From Saccoglossus kowalevskii (Eukaryota > Hemichordata > Enteropneusta > Harrimaniidae): a stretch of DNA of 11,947 nt. Shown one piece after another: positions 1-6,885 of the stretch. Under the pieces are notes generated by a model. The model was not told where the DNA came from, made no database searches, and was given only the letters and a program-made list of their open reading frames with translations. The stretch lies in contig NW_003155742.1 in assembly GCF_000003605.2 (NCBI RefSeq), positions 44,834 to 56,780 of the forward strand. The letters are read 5' to 3'. The stretch's first letter is position 1; the number at the start of each line of letters is the position of its first letter. A program made the translations under genes and the position numbers.

Positions 1-845
1 TCTTTATACATAGGTTGTCAATATGTTATGCTTTGAAGACTGCCTAAACATGGCCACTATAGACAGGTTGTCAATATGTTATGCCTTGAGACTGCCTAAA
101 AGTGGTCACTATAGATAGGTGGTCTTTATACACTGGTTGTCAATATGTTATGCCTTGAGACTGCCTAAAGGTAATTACTATAGACAGGTGGTCTTTATAC
201 ACAGGTTGTCAATATGTCATGCCTTGAGACTGCCTAAACATGGTCACCATAGATAGGTGGTCTTTATACACGGGTTGTCAATATGCTATGCCTTGAGACT
301 GCCTAAACATGGCCACTATAGACAGGTTGTCAATATGTTATGCCCTGAGACTGCCTAAAAGTGGTCACCATAGACAGGTGGTCTTTATATACAGGTTGTC
401 AATATGTTATGCCCTGAGACTGCCTAAAAGTGGTCACCATAGACAGGTGGTCTTTATATACAGGTTGTCAATATGTTATGCCCTGAGACTGCCTAAAAGT
501 GGTCACCATAGATAGGTGGTCTTTATACACAGGTTGTCAATATGTTATGCCCTGAGACTGCCTAAAAGCGGTCACCATAGACAGGTGGTCTTTATATACA
601 GGTTGTCAATATGTTATGCCTTGAGACTGCCTAAAAGTGGTCACCATAGACAGGTGGTCTTTATATACAGATTGTCAATATGTTATGCCTTGAGACTGCC
701 TAAAAGTGGTCACCATAGATAGGTGGTCTTTATACACAGGCCGTCGATATGTTATGCCCTGGGACTGCCTAAAAGTGTTTACTATAGACAGGTGGTCTTT
801 ATACATAGGTTGCCAACAGGTTGTGCCTTGGGACTGCCTAAAAGC
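1..845. repeat. Minisatellite, 69-bp unit, about 13 copies
   Basis: The motif GGTTGTCAATATG (or a close variant) starts at 13, 66, 135, 204, 273, 325, 394, 463, 532, 601, 670, 739 and 808. Spacing is 69 bp except for two short units of 53 bp (13-65) and 52 bp (273-324). Each full unit carries two near-identical 10-mers, ACAGGTGGTC and ACAGGTTGTC, 17 bp apart. The short units lack exactly that 17-bp interval, as expected from slippage between the 10-mers. Copies from 325 to 735 are very similar to each other. The last two copies (739, 808) and the first are more diverged, the usual pattern of older array edges. Because 69 is a multiple of 3, the array stays open in some frames (309-515, 516-722, 706-915). 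Those frames are by-products, not genes. The array continues past the left edge of the window. Confidence 0.97.
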
Positions 846-1167
846 CACACTGGAAGCTTTTAACATCAGTCACGGCACATCGGAGCAGTTGGCCCAAGAC
901 AGAGTAACGTGGTGATCAGCTGTTCACAAGGAAAGGTATGCGAGGCCAACAGGATTGCTGCTGCTGAAGACCGCAGACAGGCCAGGTAGAACAGAGTCAA
1001 CAACCTTGTAGCAGCTACTACCATTCCCTGTTCCCACTACCAGAGAGCCGCTTCCAGGCACAGATTGGCCTCACCAGCCACCTGCGGATTCACAGAGCAC
1101 CCCCCCACCCCAGGATGACTAGATGGTCCTCATTGCATTGATGAACAAACAAAGACATTAAAACAAG
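829..1167 (+). pseudogene. Decayed C-terminal fragment of a LINE-type retrotransposon ORF2
   Basis: Three collinear blocks in shifting frames resemble the tail of the non-LTR retrotransposon polyproteins that are often misannotated as craniofacial development protein 2-like. Block 1 (829-912) reads WDCLKATLEAFNI then LAQDRVTW, the usual L..DR..W motif. Block 2 (942-986) reads EANRIAAAEDRRQAR, the usual basic E..R...AE.RR stretch. Block 3 (1049-1096) reads RFQAQIGLTSHLRIHR, the second half of the C-terminal C2H2-like finger. Lesions are a TGA at 913, a frameshift near 940, a TAG at 987, and a shift of about 2 nt between 1029 and 1049. The first finger cysteine survives (1029-1031), but the second is tyrosine (1038-1040). 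An in-frame-like tail (CIDEQTKTLKQV, ending at the TGA 1165-1167) may be the old C-terminus. The reverse transcriptase and endonuclease regions are absent, consistent with a 5'-truncated dead copy. The clade (RTE-like or another) is inferred from memory of the motif, not searched. Confidence 0.8.
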
Positions 1168-1263
1168 TTTGACCATACATTATGAACCTCTCAGCAGAAC
1201 TGACAACAGGAAAACAAGACGACACATAAACCACCAAGACAGACAGCATTTATCTCATTTCAC
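1168..1263. other. Spacer: LINE 3' flank and minus-strand GU-rich downstream element
   Basis: There is no coding signal. On the minus strand, about 1196-1246 is very rich in G and T (GCTGTCTGTCTTGGTGG and GTGTCGTCTTG are readable). That is the composition expected just downstream of a cleavage and polyadenylation site, and it supports the signal at 1264-1269. On the plus strand the same bases could simply be the 3' UTR of the decayed LINE, so the two readings compete. Confidence 0.5.
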
Positions 1264-1269
1264 TTTATT
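1264..1269 (-). terminator. Polyadenylation signal AATAAA, minus strand
   Basis: The plus strand reads TTTATT here, which is a canonical AATAAA on the minus strand. Cleavage would be expected about 10-30 nt downstream, near 1235-1254. The minus strand then turns strongly GU/U-rich (about 1246-1196), as a functional downstream element should. AATAAA alone is common in DNA this AT-rich (other minus-strand copies lie at 4621-4626 and 8455, for example). It is the pairing with a GU-rich element that makes this copy stand out. If real, it ends a minus-strand transcript whose nearest candidate coding exon is at 9167-9235. Confidence 0.5.
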
Positions 1270-1383
1270 TTATAATCCAATTTGTTCAGAAGTAAAATAC
1301 ATCATTTCAATTCTGACATGTATTCTCAAACAACATTAAGTCAAAATAAATTTTCAAAATATTTGCTTTTTGTTTAAAAATGG

Positions 1384-1418
1384 CAACCAATATATACACA
1401 ATATATATTATATATATG
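1384..1418. repeat. AT/TA-rich low-complexity tract
   Basis: A run of alternating TA dinucleotides interrupted by a short ACACA block. It is likely a decayed TA microsatellite and has no coding meaning. Confidence 0.7.
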
Positions 1419-2332
1419 CGATGAAAACTGAATCAAATAGACTGCATATACCGAGTGTTCAAAGTTGCATTACTACTTCGCATGTTTGTGAGGTCGCTTG
1501 ACCAATATATCCAGTATGTTGATGAGACTGTGTTCGAGTAATGAGCTACAGAATATGTAAGTAAGCATTCTAACTTAAGCTAAATTTGTAAACAGACACG
1601 AGATAAGTACAGGCGTGTTTGAAGAAGAAACTCTCCAGCATGGGTGGAAAGCAAAGGCAGGGTATCTACTTTTAATATACATTTTTTTAGCTAAAACAGC
1701 AACATTTGAACTGATTTTTTACATATTTGCGAGGTTGTAATGCAACTTTAATCACAAGCTTTTAAAAAACCCAGTAATAATAAAAAGTATGATTAAATTA
1801 ATCACATCGTTGGAATGTCAAAATTGTTATGTACCGTAAGTGTGACTCATTTCAATAAGGAAAGTCTATGCTTTGATCACAGCTTTGTTGTACTGTGAAA
1901 CTAGCAAAAATAAACTAGATGGGTTAACGTATTAAAACAAAATACTGCATTGGCGCAGACGTACTTCTGAATGATTGTTGTACATCCAACATTTCTTGTG
2001 CATTATCTTCATATAACGATAGTAAATGAAGATTTGCAGGAATGTTTCACTGATCGCTGCAAGACAATTCAACCATACAATTCCCCTAGATATTAATCAA
2101 ACGGTGAAACTTCTTACATGGCTACACCATCGACATCAACACTGACACTAAAAATAATATCATTGGTGAGGATGATAGTTAAATAGTCATATCAACAAAA
2201 GTGTCCCGAGATGCACTAAAATTCCGTTGCAGCCATGTTAGAAGCCAGTTATAGCAGGGTTTTTGACATTGCTTTACTCGCTTCTTCTTACCCTTAAATC
2301 CTGTATTGATTGCATGTAATTCTATTCTATGT

Positions 2333-2537
2333 AGGTTACATGTGCGACAACTGCGGCAAGATCAAGAGACATCTAAAACAAACCATTTTGAAACAAAAAA
2401 TAACAAAACAAGTCATCTTCCCATTTGCCTGTGTCACACATGTTTTTTTTATCTACACAAAATCATTGGAGAATACATCCAAGATGTATTTACAGAAGTT
2501 GATTAAGTTGAGAGCACAAAACAAACACAAAATTTAA
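2333..2537 (+). other. Possible zinc-finger-like exon fragment or fossil (uncertain)
   Basis: After a passable 3' splice site (TAATTCTATTCTATGTAG, ending at 2333) the plus strand reads YMCDNCGKIKRHLKQ and stays open to a TAA at 2535-2537. CDNCGK followed by KRHLKQ looks like both ends of a C2H2 finger with the middle (about 8 residues) missing. The first 40 bases are distinctly GC-richer than their surroundings and contain two CpGs. The rest of the frame is lysine-, glutamine- and asparagine-rich, as AT-rich non-coding DNA would give. On the minus strand the same place has a T-rich tract ending in TTGTTTTAG at 2376 with a short open frame (MSLDLAAVVAH) beyond it, so the direction is also ambiguous. 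I treat this as a possible fossil, not a gene. Confidence 0.2.
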
Positions 2538-2568
2538 AAAACAAACAAAAAAAAAAAACATTTTTTTA
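2520..2568. repeat. A-rich then T-rich low-complexity tract
   Basis: A run dominated by A with scattered C (AAACAAAC type), including 12 consecutive A, followed by a run of 7 T. It is typical low-complexity sequence of non-coding DNA. The A-run could be a worn retroposon tail, but no element is recognisable next to it. Confidence 0.7.
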
Positions 2569-3140
2569 AGTAAAACCCGACAAACATAAAATCTGATAAT
2601 ATATGGGTAAGATGCAGATAAATTGAATTGGATACAAGCATTTCCATTAAATGGATGGATGAGTTATGATTTAAAACAATATTGTAGGGCAGCTCATGCA
2701 TAAGCAATTTGGAAGTATTGGATGACAATGACAAACAATAATGTGGAACAGTCAATGTGGATAAAGTTGGTCACTGATTTGGTGAACTGAAAGAAATACA
2801 ATTATACTTTGAGTTTGACGTTACACAATTCGTAGAATTCGAGGCCAGTGAGTGAATGAATTGCAAGAGGAGTGGAAATAGTCTGGGTATTGGTGAATCA
2901 ATTCATTATCAGTATTACAAATTATTGGTATATACGATTGAGTGTTTTATGTGATATTATAACCACAGGATGGCTAATATTTTTCTAGGGACTTCTCGTA
3001 TCTAAATCACTAATCCAACGTGTCAAACCCTGATAATTAGGTATATTATGTATGATATTTAACACTCGCAGGAGAACCTGATGAAATAACAAAATCAAAT
3101 GAGAAGACAAAACAAAATTGAGAAATCTAAAGGAATCTTC

Positions 3141-3314
3141 TCAGTGTGCAACTTTAAAGTGCAGTGATCAACACAACTGCACGTTTGGCATGGGTCCCAT
3201 ATTACACATAGCAACGTCAATTACAATGCATAGCAACGTCAATTACAAAGGATACACCAAATTACAATGCACACTGCTGTGTTGACCACTGTTCTTTGAA
3301 GTTTCCCACCACTG
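3141..3314. mobile_element. Foldback / MITE-like element, 174 bp, imperfect terminal inverted repeats
   Basis: The left arm (3141-3182) starts TCAGTG and continues through AACTTTAAAG and GTGATCAACACA. The reverse complement of the right arm (3272-3314) also starts TCAGTG and continues through AACTTCAAAG and GTGGTCAACACA. Most of about 42 positions match, with a few single-base indels. The interior holds a 22-bp direct duplication (3207-3250). CAGTG-type ends are common in hAT-class non-autonomous elements, but I see no 8-bp target duplication (flanks AATCTTC and AATAACA), so the class is open. The left arm also holds its own 7-bp hairpin, GTGCAGT (3159-3165) with ACTGCAC (3176-3182). Transcribed from either strand, the whole would fold into one long hairpin. 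Confidence 0.65.
3207..3250. repeat. 22-bp tandem duplication
   Basis: Two adjacent 22-bp copies, 3207-3228 and 3229-3250, share CATAGCAACGTCAATTACAA and differ at one base near the end. They lie in the loop of the inverted-repeat element at 3141-3314, so the copy number may vary between members of that family. Confidence 0.9.
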
Positions 3315-3987
3315 AAATAACAAGAAGTGTTGCCACATGTTAACCCATGTACGCATTCAATGAAAACTTGTGACACAAAAGCAGTAATAATGCAGCACAA
3401 TATCGGTTGGCTAATTCATAAATGCATCAACATAAAAGAAAATGTACATATTATTGGAAAAATTGCCACGAAATGCTACATGGTATGAAACTGTATAAGG
3501 TAAACTGAAGAATTCTACACTATGCTTTAAAGTTGCTCTCTGAGATCATTTGATAGCTCAGTACTATGCTAAATATTTCACTGATCTGAATTTTTGTGCG
3601 ATGTGCAGGAAGTGTTCATGTATTCATCCTGATTCACCATTGTGAACAACAGCCAGAATGATTCAGAGTGCAACTAAAAGCTATGATTTTAAATAAGCTA
3701 ACATCAAATACGGAAGCGGTGACATGTAGATGAACATCACTGGTAAAAGAACACTTGTCTCATTACAACTCACAAGGGACACCCTCCCTGATTCAAAGTA
3801 CACTGTAATTGTTGCATACTGTTTTGATAATATAATGATTACAATGATAAAGTTATAAATGTTACACAAGAAAGTTAACTTTAAGTACCAACAAATGATT
3901 TTTTTTTTTTACCTTGCCACTTTTATCTCGATAATAAAAAAAATATACTTGCTCATATTATATATTCCAACACTTGTACATAAACTG
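3315..3987. other. AT-rich sequence without recognised features
   Basis: No coding exon, RNA gene or clear repeat is seen. A pure T-run occurs at 3899-3910. The minus-strand frame at 3681-3869 is a hydrophobic-looking chance frame with no splice context. Confidence 0.6.
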
Positions 3988-4134
3988 TACTGTCAACCAT
4001 TTTATTCTTGTGAGAGTCGATAAAAGTTGTATAATTTTGTAGAAGTGAAAATTCTCGAGGGTGATATGACATGAATTCCATATCTGGAAAAATTGCGAAA
4101 ATTTCTAGAAGTGAAAATAAAACCGTTTACAGTA
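3988..4134. mobile_element. Tc1/mariner-type MITE, TA-flanked
   Basis: The element reads TA-CTGTCAACCATTTTATT at the left end. The reverse complement of the right end reads TA-CTGTAAACGGTTTTATT. About 20 of the outer 27 bases are inverted matches. The flanking TA at 3988-3989 and 4133-4134 fits the TA target duplication of the Tc1/mariner superfamily, leaving a 143-bp element (3990-4132) with no coding capacity. Inside are two direct copies of AGAAGTGAAAAT (about 4041 and 4106) and a GCGAAAATTT block. Similar GCGAAAAT...TTTACAGTA sequences recur in marine invertebrate genomes, by my recollection. It is moderately decayed, so an old insertion. Confidence 0.65.
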
Positions 4135-4615
4135 TTTGTTACTAGTATCACATGCACTTACATAAATGATGTGAGTCTAGGATCAGAATAAATCCTATTT
4201 AAAGGACCAAGCATGTAAGCAAGTATTCTGCGTGTATTTCTATTAGTGCTGCTAATAAAGCAAATATGGCATATTAGAAGTAGGCATATTGGAATTCACA
4301 CTTCTGATTGGTGTGATCAGAGCATGGAAAATTGCATTCAAAAACAATCTATTCTTTGGTATGCGTTGGAGTGCTTACAGTTCACAAATAAAAACAGATG
4401 CACATATCAACAATTTAGTTTTTGTTGAAGGAAGATATCGGCAATATCTTTTCCCAAATTACTTTGTATATACATTACAAAAGTTTGACCTGACTTAAAT
4501 GAATCTACATGGATAAAGCGCTAATTCTTCCAGACTATAATGCAATGGTGCGAATGATGGAATCATGGTCCGGTTACAAGACTGTAAAAGATTTGTACTT
4601 ACTAGCTTATTTAAC

Positions 4616-4640
4616 TTTCATTTATTCCTGATAAATGAAA
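4616..4640. other. Perfect hairpin, 10-bp stem, 5-nt loop
   Basis: TTTCATTTAT (4616-4625) pairs perfectly with ATAAATGAAA (4631-4640) across the loop TCCTG. The minus-strand copy contains an AATAAA (4626-4621) partly in the loop. If the region is a minus-strand 3' UTR, this could be an internal poly(A) signal, but no GU-rich element follows it. Confidence 0.75.
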
Positions 4641-4693
4641 TAGAAGATTATTTATGACTTCAAACTTCTAAATAAGTGTTCTACAGTAAAATA

Positions 4694-4710
4694 ACTCTAG
4701 CTACTAGAGT
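4694..4710. other. Perfect short hairpin, 7-bp stem, 3-nt loop
   Basis: ACTCTAG (4694-4700) and CTAGAGT (4704-4710) are exact inverted copies separated by CTA. It is small enough to occur by chance, and no function is assigned. Confidence 0.6.
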
Positions 4711-5783
4711 ACTAGAAAATAACAGAAAATTCATTGATAATCAGACAAAACAACTTTATCGTATTATTTACTTGGGCCATTTTTTTAATTTAATTCTCAT
4801 TGGTTCATCAACAATACATATAGCTTGACCTATTTTGGGGGATTTTGTTGTTTTAAGAACAAAATAAGTGTACCAATAAGTATAAAATTGATACTATAGG
4901 CCCACAAAAATAAGTTATTTTTTTACGATTTAGTCTGAATATGAACAATGTGTGAACAAATCTGGTTCAATAATTTGATACAGGTTTGATTTGATGTCTT
5001 TTAAGTTCATTTGCAGAATGTAGTACTGCGAAGCAATTCATAACCATTTGTAAATTTTCGTAAGAATATTAGACATGTTATTTATACGGAGGCCAAAAAG
5101 AATGAGCTTACTTGAGAACCTCCCAATTCATAGTCACTTCTATCCTGTGTAGAAGATTCTCGTTTTACTGATTACCAACTTTTTATAATATTTTGAAATT
5201 TCTAAAACTTTTCAACTGTGAAATCAGTTGATTGCCCAGGAATACATATTCGATACTATTATGGCGAGTGTAACCAGTACATCGATATCTGTTTTCCAGG
5301 CTAAAGTCACTTCATAATAATGCATTAAATGCAATCAAATATACATAAACTAATAAGTGACAAGGTCAAATACGATAAATTGAATAAAACGAAAGTCTCG
5401 CACACACAAAAAATCTTCAATTGAAAAGTTTCATCACAAATTTTACAAATACCTTTTTGAAAGGCTGCTTAATAACAATGTTCATAATTTCTATAAAAAA
5501 AATATTCCATGAAATAATGCTGTTCATTTCCTCTAAGATTTTCCTGTATATATTTCAAAAAATTTACAAACATTTGCAGCTTTTTTTGCTTATTAAAAAT
5601 AGACAATTCATAGTTTTAATAATCTCTTCACTTTCAAGAAAATACAATGATGAAAAGATTGGTCCTGTAAAATAGCCATTTTTCTTGTAACTACTGAAAT
5701 ACAAGTGGAATACACACGCACCAACTCTGATATGATATTGCTCATAAACTTAGGTGGTCCATGTAAACATTTATCAAGGTGTT

Positions 5784-5832
5784 AGGGAGTCTTATAAAAT
5801 CATTTGCTCCCCTGCATGCAGGAGCAGACCCT
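5784..5832. other. GC-rich hairpin / cruciform in AT-rich surroundings
   Basis: The inner stem TGCTCC (5805-5810) pairs with GGAGCA (5821-5826) around CCTGCATGCA, whose CTGCATGCAG core (with the following G) is itself palindromic. Just outside, AGGG...TCT (from 5784) can pair with AGACCCT (5826-5832) with a two-base bulge. The GC content is well above the flanks. It could be a local RNA structure, a relic of an inverted-repeat element, or chance. Confidence 0.6.
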
Positions 5833-6286
5833 GGTCGATTAATAAAGATTAGAAAAATATTAACTGTTTACAAATAGGTCAGCTTAACAAATTGCATGTT
5901 TCATGCTTGTAATTTTACTAAAAAAAAAATTTCAATATTTTATGAACTTCTTACCTGGTATACTTTTGTTGAACTTTTATGAACGTAATTTGTTTTGAAC
6001 TAAACAGACAAAATGTACTATTGGCTGAAGGTTTTGATCAACAGTTGACAAAAGTTTTGGCATTCAAAGGGTAAATCAAGTTATACACAAACTGGCAGTA
6101 ATCATGTCAATTTTTGGGCATGAAAAACAAAGCAAATATCAACAATTTCCAGAAATTTAATTTGCTTATTAAGTTATATACCTTATGAGTCAACCAAGGT
6201 CTGAATACATACAGGTATATTGTACACCCAACCAATAGCAGCTCATATTGTCGCTTGTTGATTTGCATATACTGTATAGATCTATA

Positions 6287-6525
6287 AGTGTTCTCCCTAG
6301 CATTTTGTTAGCAAGGGAAACAACAACAAAGGAATACATATGACGACACTTGGGGAATGGGACGTATACATAGCATTCTATGCAACTGTTACAGTGGTAC
6401 TAGTACTTTTCTAATTTTATTATGCACATAACTATAGTTGTAATTAAATTTAAATTATTTGCTACCACAAAGAGCCATTCAAAGATGGCAAGGGGGGCAA
6501 CGAAGCCCTGTTCAGGGAGAACACT
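6287..6525. mobile_element. Non-autonomous DNA transposon-like element, 12-bp perfect terminal inverted repeats
   Basis: AGTGTTCTCCCT (6287-6298) is exactly inverted as AGGGAGAACACT (6514-6525), giving a 239-bp unit. The base after the right end is G, so the right terminus reads CAGTG on the minus strand, a typical hAT-type start. The matching left base is A, a possible mutation. Inside, GCAAGGG near the left end and GCAAGGGGGGCAACG near the right end suggest more diverged internal symmetry. I could not find a clean 8-bp target duplication. It carries no transposase. The plus-strand frame at 6422-6700 runs across its edge and is not a gene. Confidence 0.55.
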
Positions 6526-6764
6526 GTCTACCATCTGCAATTACTCTCAATCAGGCAGGCCTCTCACGCCTTCAGGAGGTAAAACAAGCATGTTTGATTG
6601 GAAGTACATTCAAGATGTTCATTGGCTGGTGTACAAGATTCATGTAAATACAGAGAAAAGAAAGTACCCCCTCCTTGGTACATGTAACATGGACCACTAA
6701 CAAATAATATTGTCCCTGACTATTATACCACTATTTCTCATGTTGCAAGGTGAGAAAAAAAAGA
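6526..6764. other. Gene-free sequence beside the inverted-repeat element
   Basis: Slightly GC-richer than its surroundings up to about 6700, with a small palindrome-like GTACCCCCTCCTTGGTAC. It could be a further part of the neighbouring mobile element. No coding exon with splice sites is visible on either strand. Confidence 0.45.
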
Positions 6765-6885
6765 GACCCACAATGCACTATTGTTGCATTATGGGTGTAG
6801 ACCACAGTAAAAATGCATGTTAAATGTAAATAGATGAACTGTTAAAACAGATTTGGTAGCGATGCACAAATACCCACAATGCATC
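6765..6885. promoter_or_regulatory. Cluster of three ZNF143/Staf-like sites
   Basis: ACCCACAATGCA occurs on the plus strand at 6766-6777 and 6872-6883, and ACCCATAATGCA on the minus strand at 6796-6785. All fit the core of the Staf/ZNF143 (SBS) consensus YWCCCRNMATSCMYYRCR. The copy at 6871-6885 fits its first 15 positions. The first two form an inverted pair with a 7-nt gap, so they also make an 11-of-12 hairpin. ZNF143 sites sit in promoters of snRNA-type and many mRNA genes, but no start site or gene is visible next to these. An old repeat carrying the motif is an alternative. Confidence 0.4.

Larger units (their letters stand above)
4135..6286. other. AT-rich sequence, no gene seen; scattered hairpins
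   Basis: No coding exon is supported. The 84-codon frame at 5421-5675 is almost wholly Ile, Lys, Phe and Leu, as translated AT-rich DNA gives. The overlapping frames at 4246-4498 have no splice or codon signal. Notable structures are the hairpins at 4616-4640, 4694-4710 and 5784-5832. No repeat family is recognised apart from these. Confidence 0.55.

Noticed and set aside
309-722. Two adjacent 68-codon frames with repeated RLSICYALRLPKSGHHR
   Set aside because: They are translations of the 69-bp minisatellite. The frame is open only because the period is a multiple of 3, and the short units (53 and 52 bp) break it.
1-845. CRISPR-like array
   Set aside because: The whole 69-bp unit is repeated with no unique spacers, and the sequence context is eukaryotic. 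It is a minisatellite.
4246-4498. Overlapping 60- and 69-codon plus-strand frames
   Set aside because: Two frames overlap over the same AT-rich bases, with no splice sites or recognisable residues.
5421-5675. 84-codon plus-strand frame, the second-longest ATG frame in the window
   Set aside because: It is composed almost entirely of Ile, Lys, Phe and Leu, with the base composition of its surroundings and no splice or start context. This length is expected by chance in AT-rich DNA.
6422-6700. 92-codon plus-strand frame, the longest ATG frame in the window
   Set aside because: It crosses the right boundary of the inverted-repeat element at 6525 and shows no domain, splice site or codon signal.
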